Shown here: positions 15,295 to 24,035 of the stretch, one piece after another | Layout: each line of letters opens with the position of its first letter | How positions within the stretch are numbered: the stretch's first letter is position 1 | From: an uncultured Ruminococcus sp. | GTDB taxonomy: Bacteria > Bacillota > Clostridia > Oscillospirales > Ruminococcaceae | DNA: 42,482 nucleotides | Direction: 5' to 3' | NCBI GenBank assembly: GCA_902781565.1 | Contig: CACZJT010000017.1 | Location: 1-42,482, forward strand | The notes under the pieces: model-generated | What the model saw: the letters and a program-made list of their open reading frames with translations, nothing else | What the model was told of the DNA's origin: nothing | The model's database searches: none | Made by a program: the position numbers and the translations under genes

Positions 15295-15594
15295 ATGGTA
15301 TTCTGGGGAAAGGCAGCGATATTCGTAGGAGGTATGCTCGCAAGCACCGTGGGCGTCAAGATCATATCGAGCAAGGCCGCAAAGACCGTTTATACTCACA
15401 CCACAGCAGCCGCGCTCCGCTGCAAGGACAGCATCATGGAGGGCGTTACGAAGCTGTATGAGGGCTGCGGAGATATCTTAGCCGACGCCAAGGAGATAAA
15501 CGAGGAAAAGGCAGCCGAGGCTGACGACGAGGAGATCATCTTCGACAGCACCGAGGACGCCGAAGAAAAGGAAGCTAAGGCTGATGAAGTGTAA
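15295..15594 (+). CDS. DUF6110-like membrane-anchored protein
   Basis: A 99-residue protein. The N-terminal hydrophobic segment (about 5-27, GKAAIFVGGMLASTVGVKII) is followed by an amphipathic helix with two cysteines and a very acidic C-terminus (about 70-99). It matches my memory of a small Firmicutes family (DUF6110) next to P-type ATPases; no activity is established. AAAGGAAG precedes ATG 15295. Its end overlaps the ATPase start by 11 bases, implying coupled expression and a possible role as an ATPase subunit. Confidence 0.75.
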   Translation: MVFWGKAAIFVGGMLASTVGVKIISSKAAKTVYTHTTAAALRCKDSIMEGVTKLYEGCGDILADAKEINEEKAAEADDEEIIFDSTEDAEEKEAKADEV

Positions 15595-17656
15595 GATAGT
15601 CCACGAGTCGAGGGGGCGTATCCGCGTTCACGTCATGCGAAGCAGAATGACCTCTGCACAGGCGGATATGCTGGAATACTATCTGCGTTCCAAGTCCTTT
15701 GTGACCGATGTAAGGGTATACGAACGGACGGGTGACGCGGTGATACTCCACAGCGACCGTCGCGGAGTCATCTCGGCGCTCTCGGCTTTCTCTTACAATG
15801 ACAAGGAGACTGCGGCGCTCGTTCCCGAGCATACGGGAAGGGAGCTTGACCGCGAGTTTGAGGACAGGCTTTTCTATATGCTCGTCAAGCGGGCGATCGT
15901 GAAGAGCATTATCCCCGCGCCGGTGAGAATGGCATTTTCTGTCATGAAGGCTATGGGTTACGTCAAGACCGCCCTCAAAGCTCTGTTCAGGGGCAGGATA
16001 GAGGTATCTCTTCTCGACGCGGTAGCGATAAGCGTTTCTCTGCTGCGGGGAGATCAGAAGACCGCTTCCTCCGTTATGTTCATGCTGGGTCTCGGCGATA
16101 TGCTGGAGGACTGGACGCATAAGAAATCCGTGGACGACCTTGCAAGAACTATGTCCCTGGGTGTCGAAAAGGTTTGGCTCAGAAGCGGAGATACCGAGCT
16201 TCTTGTACCGATAAAGCAGGTGCGTGTCGGCGATGAACTCATCGTCCGCACAGGCAGCATGATACCCCTTGACGGTATAGTTATAGGCGGCGAGGCGGAA
16301 GTCAATCAGGCTTCTCTGACAGGTGAGGCTCTGCCCGTACACAAGAGCGCGGGCAGCTATGTCTACGCGGGTACGGTCGTCGAAGAGGGAAGCTGTGTTG
16401 TTGTCGCGGATAAGGTCACGGGCACCGGCAAGTACGATCGTATAGTCAAGATGATAGAGGAGAGCGAGAAGCTCAAATCCGAGGTCGAGAGCCGCGCATC
16501 ACACCTTGCGGACAAGTTGGTACCTTACTGTCTGGGCGGCACTTTGCTTACATATCTGCTGACCCGCAATGCTACCAAAGCTGTGTCTATCCTCATGGTG
16601 GACTTCTCCTGCGCGTTGAAGCTGGCTATGCCCATATCGGTCCTTTCCGCTATGCGCGAGGGTCAGACTTACGGTATCACTGTAAAGGGCGGGAAGTTCC
16701 TTGAAGCTGTTGCCGATGCCGACACTATCATATTTGACAAGACGGGTACACTGACTTACTCCGAGCCAAAGGTGGCAAGGGTGATACCCTTCGGCGAGAA
16801 CGACGAGAAGGAAGCTCTGCGGCTTGCAGCCTGCCTTGAGGAGCATTATCCTCATTCGATAGCGAATGCGGTCGTAAGAGTGGCGAGTGAACAAGGACTT
16901 GTACACGAGGAGCTTCACAGCGAGGTTCAGTACGTGGTCGCTCACGGGATCGCAAGCTCTATACAGGGCGTGAAGGTAGTGCTTGGAAGCTATCATTTTG
17001 TGTTCGAGGACGAAAAATGCGCTATCCCCGAGGGTGAACAGGATAAATTCGATACACTGCCCGAACAGTATTCTCATCTGTTCTTAGCGGTCGGCGGAGT
17101 TCTTGCGGCGGTCATTTGCATTGAAGACCCTATCAGAGAAGAAGCGAGGGAGGTGCTTGCGGGGCTCAGAAAACTTGGAATCAGCAAGATAGTTATGATG
17201 ACGGGGGACAGTAAACGCACCGCGAAAGCCGTTGCGGAAGCTGTCGGAGCGGACGAGTTCTATGCCGAGGTGCTTCCCGAGGACAAGGCGGGATTTATCC
17301 GCCGTGAGCGCGAGAGCGGCAGAAAGGTCATCATGGTGGGCGACGGCGTGAACGATTCTCCCGCGCTTTCCGAAGCCGACGCGGGCGTTGCCATAAGCAG
17401 CGGCGCGGCTATAGCGCGTGAGGTCGCGGACATCACCATTTCCGCAGAAGATCTCAGCTGCCTGCTGACCCTGCGGGAGTTATCGGCGGCGCTGATGAAG
17501 CGTATCAACAGCAATTACCGCACGATCATAGGCTTCAATTTTGGATTGATGGCACTGGGAGCCGCGGGTATCTTATCCCCCGCGACCTCAGCATTCCTGC
17601 ACAATTCCTCAACGCTGCTGATCTCGGTAGCGAGCATGAGGGATCATCTCGGCTGA
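15584..17656 (+). CDS. P1B-like heavy-metal P-type ATPase with SCA transmembrane motif
   Basis: A 690-residue metal-pumping ATPase. The first about 65 residues resemble a degenerate metal-binding domain without CxxC. The actuator domain has TGEALP. The phosphorylation site is DKTGTLT (Asp385), with an HP-type motif (HYPHS) in the nucleotide domain and the hinge GDGVNDSPALSEADAG. The transmembrane metal motif that is usually CPC/SPC reads Ser342-Cys343-Ala344 in FSCALKLAMP, without the usual Pro. It is the last gene of the feo operon, so the substrate is plausibly Fe(II), Mn(II) or another divalent metal, and export is likely. Pairing with DUF6110 is noted above. Confidence 0.9.
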   Translation: MKCKIVHESRGRIRVHVMRSRMTSAQADMLEYYLRSKSFVTDVRVYERTGDAVILHSDRRGVISALSAFSYNDKETAALVPEHTGRELDREFEDRLFYMLVKRAIVKSIIPAPVRMAFSVMKAMGYVKTALKALFRGRIEVSLLDAVAISVSLLRGDQKTASSVMFMLGLGDMLEDWTHKKSVDDLARTMSLGVEKVWLRSGDTELLVPIKQVRVGDELIVRTGSMIPLDGIVIGGEAEVNQASLTGEALPVHKSAGSYVYAGTVVEEGSCVVVADKVTGTGKYDRIVKMIEESEKLKSEVESRASHLADKLVPYCLGGTLLTYLLTRNATKAVSILMVDFSCALKLAMPISVLSAMREGQTYGITVKGGKFLEAVADADTIIFDKTGTLTYSEPKVARVIPFGENDEKEALRLAACLEEHYPHSIANAVVRVASEQGLVHEELHSEVQYVVAHGIASSIQGVKVVLGSYHFVFEDEKCAIPEGEQDKFDTLPEQYSHLFLAVGGVLAAVICIEDPIREEAREVLAGLRKLGISKIVMMTGDSKRTAKAVAEAVGADEFYAEVLPEDKAGFIRRERESGRKVIMVGDGVNDSPALSEADAGVAISSGAAIAREVADITISAEDLSCLLTLRELSAALMKRINSNYRTIIGFNFGLMALGAAGILSPATSAFLHNSSTLLISVASMRDHLG

Positions 17657-17703
17657 CAGATTTACGGTCGATCTCGGCATGAAACTTTGTGCAGTATCAC
17701 CAT

Positions 17704-17732
17704 TTGAAATTTACGAAAAAAAGTGTTATAAT
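17704..17732 (+). promoter_or_regulatory. Candidate promoter upstream of the MATE gene
   Basis: TTGAAA (17704-17709), a 17-base spacer and TATAAT (17727-17732). The predicted start, about 17739, falls immediately before a terminator-like hairpin. Confidence 0.65.
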
Positions 17733-17740
17733 AACTATTG

Positions 17741-17797
17741 AAACGTGTAGCAATAAACTGCGTAAGTCCGGTTTTTTGCTGCACGTTTTTTATTTTT
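17741..17797 (+). terminator. Hairpin terminator/attenuator in the MATE leader
   Basis: AAACGTG-T-AGCAA (17741-17753) pairs with TTGCT-G-CACGTTT (17776-17788), a 13 bp stem with one wobble, followed by a T-rich run to 17797. The loop can pair further (AAAC with GTTT). It could terminate the feo operon read-through, or act as an attenuator for the promoter just upstream. Confidence 0.7.
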
Positions 17798-17834
17798 GGA
17801 ACTGCGGCGAGGGCAAAATGCTTTCGGCGCTTTT

Positions 17835-17976
17835 TATAGCAATCCAAGAAAATAGCAGCATAAAGATTTCGAGAGAAAATTTCACAGTGCAAGGAAAACG
17901 ACCGCAGCCGTGCTGTCGCACTGCAAGGGAAATTATATCCGAAAGATTTGTGCTGATATTTTCTTGGATTGCTATA
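17835..17976. repeat. Palindromic MITE-like element, copy 2 (complete)
   Basis: This 142 bp element has terminal inverted repeats starting TATAGCAATCCAAGAAAATA and continuing with few mismatches for about 45 bases. The core contains TGCAAGG and a CGACCGCAGCCG segment. It matches copy 1 (1-165) in reverse orientation. The right terminus TATA is followed directly by GGAGG, the Shine-Dalgarno of the MATE gene, so the element sits in that gene's 5' leader. No target-site duplication is evident by eye. Confidence 0.85.
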
Positions 17977-17988
17977 GGAGGAAAAGAA

Positions 17989-19428
17989 ATGGAAAATACA
18001 GCAGATCGTTTTCTCGGTACAGAGCCTGTCGGCGGGCTGATGAAAAAATACGCCGTCCCCTGCGTGATCTCGCTTCTTGTGGGAGCGCTTTACAACATCG
18101 TCGATCAGATCTTTATAGCGAACGCCGATTATCTCGGCTCTTACGGCAACGCGGCGAACACGGTCGTATTTCCGCTGACGGTCATAGCCCTTGCGATCGC
18201 CGTCATGATAGGCGACGGCTGCTGCGCCTTTGTTAGCCTCAGTCTCGGAATGAACGCACCCGAGAAGGCGAAAAGGAGCGTCGGAAATTCGGTAGTCCTG
18301 ACCGCCGCCTGTGGGCTTCTGTTGTGTGCGATCTATCTGATCTTTGGGGACGCGATAATTTCCATGTTCGGCGGTACCGTTAACCCCGAGACTTTTCGCC
18401 ACTCTAAGGAATACTTCTTCTACATCTCCCTCGGCATACCATTTTATATGTTCGGGCAGGCGATTAACCCCGTTATCCGAGCGGATGGCAGCCCTCGCTT
18501 TGCGATGATTTCCACTCTCGCGGGGGCTGTGCTGAATATCATACTCGACCCCATCTTCATTTTTACATTCAAGTGGGGGATGATGGGCGCAGCGGTCGCA
18601 ACAGTCATAGGACAGATCGTGACGGCTGTTCTCGCTGTATGGTATCTTATGCATATGAAGCTCGTGAAGCCCTCACTCTGTGACTTCAAGCCCGAGAACA
18701 CCATTATCCGTAAAACGCTGACGCTCGGTCTTACCAGCTTTTTATCGCAGATATCTCTTGTCGCTGCTATGGCTGCAATAAACAACATGATACGCAAATA
18801 CGGCGCCGCTGATGTGGTCTTTGGTCAGGAGCAGTATGCACAGATACCTATGGCATTGGTCGGGATAGTAATGAAGTTTTTCCAGATCGTCATTTCTATT
18901 GTCGTAGGAATGGCAGCGGGCTGCATACCGATAGTCGGTTTCAATATGGGGGCGGGTCTGAAAAGCCGTGTGAGGGACCTTTTTACGAGGCTTCTCATAG
19001 CCGAAGCCTCGGTCGGCGCAGCGGCGCTTCTGATCGTCGAGCTGTTCCCCGATAAACTGATCGCCGTATTCGGCGCCGCCAACGAGAGCAGCTACTACAC
19101 CGATTTCGCAATACACGCATTCAGGATATACCTCTGCATGATGATCTTTGCCTGTGTGAACAAGGCGTGCTTCATCTTTTTGCAGGCTATGGGAAAAGCA
19201 GCAGAATCCACTGCACTCTCGATGATAAGAGAGATAGTTTTTGGTGTGGGATTTGCAATGCTTCTTCCGAGAACTTTTGGTCTTGACGGTGTGCTGTACT
19301 CCATGCCCCTGTCGGATATATTGACCTTTGCAGCTTCGCTTTTCCTGATAGTTAGGACCTATAGGCAGCTTGGAGGAGCTGCTGCCGAACAAAATTCCCC
19401 CGCAGTTTCAACAGTCGGCGGGAGATGA
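17989..19428 (+). CDS. MATE family efflux transporter
   Basis: A 479-residue polytopic protein with about 12 TM helices in two homologous halves. The first half begins MKKYAVPCVISLLVGALYNIVDQIFI, typical of the family. GRN-like family positions are seen around AINPVIRADGSPRFAM. It is a DinF/NorM-type cation-coupled exporter of drugs or metabolites. ATG 17989 follows AGGAGGAAAAG. A longer open frame to 17689 reads through the repeat and the leader hairpin and is rejected. The preceding hairpin and repeat suggest conditional expression. The bidirectional terminator at 19457 ends it. Confidence 0.92.
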   Translation: MENTADRFLGTEPVGGLMKKYAVPCVISLLVGALYNIVDQIFIANADYLGSYGNAANTVVFPLTVIALAIAVMIGDGCCAFVSLSLGMNAPEKAKRSVGNSVVLTAACGLLLCAIYLIFGDAIISMFGGTVNPETFRHSKEYFFYISLGIPFYMFGQAINPVIRADGSPRFAMISTLAGAVLNIILDPIFIFTFKWGMMGAAVATVIGQIVTAVLAVWYLMHMKLVKPSLCDFKPENTIIRKTLTLGLTSFLSQISLVAAMAAINNMIRKYGAADVVFGQEQYAQIPMALVGIVMKFFQIVISIVVGMAAGCIPIVGFNMGAGLKSRVRDLFTRLLIAEASVGAAALLIVELFPDKLIAVFGAANESSYYTDFAIHAFRIYLCMMIFACVNKACFIFLQAMGKAAESTALSMIREIVFGVGFAMLLPRTFGLDGVLYSMPLSDILTFAASLFLIVRTYRQLGGAAAEQNSPAVSTVGGR

Positions 19429-19456
19429 GTGTTGTTCTAAAGAAAACAGAAAAACA

Positions 19457-19490
19457 GCCCCGAAGCATTTTATCGCTTCGGGGCATTGTT
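19457..19490. terminator. Bidirectional terminator
   Basis: A perfect 10 bp stem GCCCCGAAGC (19457-19466) / GCTTCGGGGC (19475-19484) has a T-rich 3' flank and an A-rich 5' flank. It lies between the convergent MATE and dehydratase-type genes. Confidence 0.9.
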
Positions 19491-19546
19491 ATTGTATCGG
19501 CAAGAGCGTATCTTCGCTGTTCCCGATGTTCGGGGCGAACTTGTGT

Positions 19547-20812
19547 TTACTGAGGCTTGCGGGCGTTTGCCAGCATGAGCTTGATACGGTTCTCCTGATT
19601 GACCTTTGTGGCGCCGGGGTCGTAGTCTATGGCAACAATGTTCGCATTCGGGTACGCCTGCTTGATAACGCGGCTCATGCCCTTGGCGACGATGTGGTTC
19701 GGCAGGCAGCCGAAAGGCTGGGTGCAGATGATATTCTCGGTACCTGTCTCCGCAAGTGCAGCCATCTCGGCGGTTATGAGCCAGCCTTCACCCATCTTAA
19801 CGCCCTGATTCATGTACTTATCGGCAGCCTCGCGGAGGTGCTCGAAGTCGTGGGGAGGGAAGAACACGCCCTGCTCCTCGATGACCTTTATCTGCTCCTT
19901 CTGGAACTTGTAAAGCACATCGTAGCCTATCATATAGGCATAGGTACGCATGGTCTTGATGTCATAAAGCCCCGCGTCGTTGATGAGGTCGGAGGCGCAG
20001 TAGAGCACGAAGTCCAGAAGCCCGGGTACATTGGGCTCGCAGCCCTCGGAGATGAGGAAGCTGTTCAGATCGTTGTTCGCAAGGGGGGAATACTTCACGT
20101 ATATCTCACCCACGATACCCACACGCGGTTTATTCTCCTTGCTTCTCGGCAGCGCCGCGAAGTCGCGGAGCATTGCCCTGTAAATGCGCTTGGTCTGCAT
20201 GAACCTGCTCTTTTCGCCCATGAGCTTTCCGACCCTGTGTTCCCACCTTGCAAGCAGCTTGTCTGTGCTGCCCGCTTCCAGCTCGTAAGGCTTGCACTGG
20301 TTGTACAGCAGCATGAGCATATCACCGTAAAGAACGCTGTAGATCAGGCGCATGATTATCGGTATGGTCATAGGAAATGCGGGGTTCGGTTCAAGACCGC
20401 TGAAATTCAGTGATATAACGGGCACCTGCGGGAACTCCGTGGAGATCGCTTTGCGTATAAGGTATATGTAGTTTGAAGCGCGGCAGCCGCCTCCCGTTTG
20501 TGAGATAAGCAGCGCGGTCTTGTTCACATCGTAGCGCCCGCTTTTGAGCGCTTCCATGAATTGTCCTATGACCAGCAGCGCGGGGTAGCAGGCGTCGTTG
20601 TGGGTGTTCTTCAAGCCTTCGTCAATTACGACCCGCTCGCGGTTGGTGAGCAGCTCCATTTTGTAGCCGAAATGCGCGTATGCCTTGATTATCAGATTGA
20701 AGTGGATAGGCAGCATATCGGGCACGAGTATCGTGTAGTCCTTTTTCATCTCCTCGGTGAATGTGGTGCGTTTCACGCGGTCGGAGTATTGCTTCTGTAG
20801 CTTGTCGCTCAT
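19547..20812 (-). CDS. 2-hydroxyacyl-CoA dehydratase-type (COG3581-like) protein
   Basis: This 421-residue protein resembles the C-terminal portion of large BadF-activase/dehydratase proteins. Candidate Fe-S cysteines are in NDACYPALL and TGGGCRASNY, with a further Cys in the C-terminal CTQPFGCLPNHI. It starts with ATGA overlapping the stop of the 1000-residue activase gene, so the two are translationally coupled. The pair probably forms an ATP-dependent two-component reductase/dehydratase analogous to HgdC-HgdAB or double-cubane cluster systems. The substrate is unknown. In many clostridia the same regions are one protein of about 1400 residues, so the split is notable. Confidence 0.82.
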   Translation of the reverse strand: MSDKLQKQYSDRVKRTTFTEEMKKDYTILVPDMLPIHFNLIIKAYAHFGYKMELLTNRERVVIDEGLKNTHNDACYPALLVIGQFMEALKSGRYDVNKTALLISQTGGGCRASNYIYLIRKAISTEFPQVPVISLNFSGLEPNPAFPMTIPIIMRLIYSVLYGDMLMLLYNQCKPYELEAGSTDKLLARWEHRVGKLMGEKSRFMQTKRIYRAMLRDFAALPRSKENKPRVGIVGEIYVKYSPLANNDLNSFLISEGCEPNVPGLLDFVLYCASDLINDAGLYDIKTMRTYAYMIGYDVLYKFQKEQIKVIEEQGVFFPPHDFEHLREAADKYMNQGVKMGEGWLITAEMAALAETGTENIICTQPFGCLPNHIVAKGMSRVIKQAYPNANIVAIDYDPGATKVNQENRIKLMLANARKPQ

Positions 20813-23778
20813 ACGGCTGTCCTGCTCCTTTCTTCGTTGGTTTCTTTTTCTTCGAGAGCCGCGGCGAGGGAGCGAAGCCTTATCTTCGCGGCGCCGAGGT
20901 TCGTTATTTCGTCTATTTTGAGCTGTGTGTAGAGCTTGCCCTTTTCCTCGAGTATAGCCCTCACTTCATCGGTGGTCACGGCGTCTATGCCGCAGCCGAA
21001 GGAAACGAGCTGTACGAGCTGCATATCCTTATTGCGGCAGACATATTCCGCGGCGCGGTAGAGCCTTGCGTGATAAGTCCACTGATTCAGCACGTCTATT
21101 GGCGGAGCGTCCACGAGCGCCGCAACGCTGTCTTCGGTAACGACCGCGAATCCAAGCGAGGTGATGAGCTTGTGGATACCGTGGTTTATCTCCTTATCGA
21201 CGTGATAAGGTCTTCCCGCGAGGACGATTATCCGCTGCCCCTTGGAGCGTGCTTCGCGGATAATTTCGAGCGCCTTCTGCTCGTTGCTCTTCTTGTAGCG
21301 CACCTGCTCGGTGTAGGCGGCGTTGAGCTTCAGCATTATCTGCTTTTCGGTGACGCCGTAAGGCTTCAGCACCTTAGCGAGGTTGTGAGCGGTGTTGCGC
21401 TTGTAGTTTATATCGAGATACGGCGAGATGAAATTCGCGTCGTTAAGTTCGGGAATGTTGGCTTTCAGAAGCTCTGGATAGTAAGCAACGACGGGGCAGT
21501 TATAGTGGTTATCCGCCTGTCCCTCGTCTATGTTGTAGCTCATGCAGGGGTAGAAGATAAAGTCCACGCCCTTTTCGAGCAAGTCGATGATATGTCCGTG
21601 AGCCAGCTTTGCGGGATAACATACGGTGTCGGAAGGTATGGTGTGCTGACCCTTGTAGTAGGTGTCGCGGGTGGATTCGTCGGAAAGCACTACCTCAAAG
21701 CCCAGCTCCGTGAAAAGCGTGTGGAAGAAGGGGAGCATATCGTAGTAGCTGAGGGTCATGGGCAGCCCGACCCTCGCGCGGGGAGTGCCCGCGGGCTTGC
21801 GCTCGCCGTAGGAGTAGAGCTTGTTCAGCTTGTACTCGAACATATTCTCGGTCTTGTTTTCGAGCTTTATGCCCGCGCCGCGCTCACAGCGGTTGCCCGA
21901 AACGTAGCGCCTGCCGTCCGAGAAGCGTATTATCGTGAGGTTGCAGTGGGCGGTGCAGCCCTTGCACTGAGCCTGCATGGAGTTGTAAGCGAAGTCCTTT
22001 AGCTGTTCCAAATTCAGAACGCCCGAAATACCGTCCGTATTTTTGGATTTTTCTTTGGCGAACAGCGCACAGCCGAAGGCTCCCATCAGTCCCGCAATGG
22101 CAGGTCTTATAACATTCCTCCCAAGCTCCAGCTCAAAGGAGCGCAGCACTGCGTCGTTTAAGAACGTTCCGCCCTGAACGACTATGTTCGTTCCAAGTTC
22201 GTCTATTGACTTTGCGCGGATGACCTTGTAGACCGCATTTTTGATGATAGAGGAGGAAAGCCCCGCCGAGATGTCCTCCACAGAAGCGCCGTCCTTCTGC
22301 GCCTGCTTTACGGAGCTGTTCATGAATACCGTACAGCGCGAGCCCAGCTCCACGGGAGCTTTTGCGAAAAGCCCGAGGGTCGCAAAATCGGCTATCTCAT
22401 AGCCCATAGCCTGCGCGAATGTCTGTATGAACGAGCCGCAGCCCGATGAGCAAGCCTCATTGAGCATTATGCTGTCTATGGCGTGGTTCTTGATCTTGAA
22501 GCACTTGATGTCCTGCCCGCCGATGTCGATTATGAAGTCAACGTCCGGACAGAAAAACTCCGCCGCCTTGTAGTGGGCGACTGTCTCTACTATGCCGTAG
22601 TCTATGCCGAGACCCGACTTGATAAGTTCCTCGCCGTAGCCCGTGACCGCCGAAGCCTTTATCCGCAGCTTGGGGTTTGCAATGGTGTATATCTCCTCGA
22701 GCTTTGAAGCGATGATATCGAGGGGCTGACCCTTGCTGGAGCAGTAGTGCTGATAAAGAAGTCCGCCGTCGGGGGTAATGAGTACCAGCTTTGTGGTGGT
22801 CGAGCCTGCGTCTATGCCGAGGTAAGCGTCCCCCTCGTAGGTGCGGATATCCGCGTATTTAAGGTCTGACTGCTTATGGCGGTGAGTGAACTCCACGTAT
22901 TCCTCACGGTCGCGGAAAAGAGGTCTGCCCGTAACTATATTGTCGGAGGTCTTTGCATTTACGATCTTGTCCAGAGTTTCGTCAATGCTCATGGGCTTTG
23001 AGAGCTCATTTGCGCGGAGCGCGCAGCCGTAAGCCATGAAGCAGGGCGCAAGCTCGGGGAAGTTCGCGTGCTCCTCGTCAAGCCCCAGCGTCTGCGTGAA
23101 AGCGCGGCGAAGCCCTTTGAGGAAGGATAGCGGACCGCCCAGAAACAGCACGTTGCCCTCGATACGCCGTCCCTGTGCAAGCCCCGAAACGGTCTGATCT
23201 ACGACCGCCTGGAAGATCGAAGCGGCAATGTCCTCTTTCTTTGCGCCCTGATTGAGCAGGGGCTGGATATCCGATTTTGCGAAAACTCCGCAGCGGGAGG
23301 CTATCGGATAGAGCCGCGTACTTTTGAGGGACATCTCATCGAGGGTGTCAGCCGTAACGCCGAGAAGCTGTGCCATCTGGTCGATGAAAGCGCCTGTACC
23401 ACCCGCACATGAGCCGTTCATGCGCTGTTCCACGCCGCCCGTCAGAAAGATTATCTTAGCGTCCTCGCCGCCGAGCTCGACAACTACATCGGTCTTGGGG
23501 TAACGCTTGTTCACCGCCACGAAAGCCGAGTAGACCTCCTGCACGAACTCTATCCCCGAAGCCTGCGCGATACCGAGCCCCGCCGAGCCCGTGATGGCAG
23601 TGCGGAAAACCGCGGCGGGGTACTTGTCGCTTATGAGCTTCAGCTGTTCGGCAACGGTCTCTCTGACTTTAGAGAAGTGCCTTTCGTATTTGGTATACAG
23701 TATCTCGCCGTCAAGCAGAATGACCGTCTTGACGGTGGTAGAGCCTACGTCGATCCCGAGATCGTAGATTTTTTCCAT
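20809..23778 (-). CDS. Acyl-CoA dehydratase activase, two BadF/HgdC ATPase domains plus DUF2229
   Basis: A 989-residue cytosolic protein. ASKHA ATPase domain 1 (about 5-255) begins LGIDVGSTTVKTV; domain 2 (about 320-570) begins LGIDAGSTTTKLVL. Each has the family glycine-rich GG(E/Q)D motif and a candidate [4Fe-4S] Cys (SCAGGTGAF; SSGCGSFI). A Cys-rich linker (CKGCTAHCN) and a DUF2229-type region (about 650-860) with TVCYPAKLAHGH and FYPCMSYN follow. It couples ATP hydrolysis to low-potential electron transfer. ATG 23778 follows AGGAAA; the start at 23814 is rejected. The next gene supplies the dehydratase-like part. Confidence 0.88.
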   Translation of the reverse strand: MEKIYDLGIDVGSTTVKTVILLDGEILYTKYERHFSKVRETVAEQLKLISDKYPAAVFRTAITGSAGLGIAQASGIEFVQEVYSAFVAVNKRYPKTDVVVELGGEDAKIIFLTGGVEQRMNGSCAGGTGAFIDQMAQLLGVTADTLDEMSLKSTRLYPIASRCGVFAKSDIQPLLNQGAKKEDIAASIFQAVVDQTVSGLAQGRRIEGNVLFLGGPLSFLKGLRRAFTQTLGLDEEHANFPELAPCFMAYGCALRANELSKPMSIDETLDKIVNAKTSDNIVTGRPLFRDREEYVEFTHRHKQSDLKYADIRTYEGDAYLGIDAGSTTTKLVLITPDGGLLYQHYCSSKGQPLDIIASKLEEIYTIANPKLRIKASAVTGYGEELIKSGLGIDYGIVETVAHYKAAEFFCPDVDFIIDIGGQDIKCFKIKNHAIDSIMLNEACSSGCGSFIQTFAQAMGYEIADFATLGLFAKAPVELGSRCTVFMNSSVKQAQKDGASVEDISAGLSSSIIKNAVYKVIRAKSIDELGTNIVVQGGTFLNDAVLRSFELELGRNVIRPAIAGLMGAFGCALFAKEKSKNTDGISGVLNLEQLKDFAYNSMQAQCKGCTAHCNLTIIRFSDGRRYVSGNRCERGAGIKLENKTENMFEYKLNKLYSYGERKPAGTPRARVGLPMTLSYYDMLPFFHTLFTELGFEVVLSDESTRDTYYKGQHTIPSDTVCYPAKLAHGHIIDLLEKGVDFIFYPCMSYNIDEGQADNHYNCPVVAYYPELLKANIPELNDANFISPYLDINYKRNTAHNLAKVLKPYGVTEKQIMLKLNAAYTEQVRYKKSNEQKALEIIREARSKGQRIIVLAGRPYHVDKEINHGIHKLITSLGFAVVTEDSVAALVDAPPIDVLNQWTYHARLYRAAEYVCRNKDMQLVQLVSFGCGIDAVTTDEVRAILEEKGKLYTQLKIDEITNLGAAKIRLRSLAAALEEKETNEERSRTAV

Positions 23779-24035
23779 ACTCTGATTTTCCTTTCTTCTG
23801 TTTCCGCAGGTCATGCATATCTAATACATTATAACACATTTTTTTCGATTTGAAAAGACCTTTTCACATACTTTTCATGGGCAATTTGCCGTTTCTGTCC
23901 TTAAATCGTCAGTGTTTTTTGCATCATTGAAATGATTATAATGTTATTTTATTAAAATTTTATATTATGTTAATATCAGATTCTTGTATATGATATATCT
24001 TTGAAAAGAGAACATTTTTTTAGGAGGACGATAAA

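Noticed and set aside
20761..22002. 413-codon plus-strand frame opposite the activase genes
   Set aside because: It is antisense to two well-supported coupled genes and has a composition typical of a reverse-frame shadow, without motifs.
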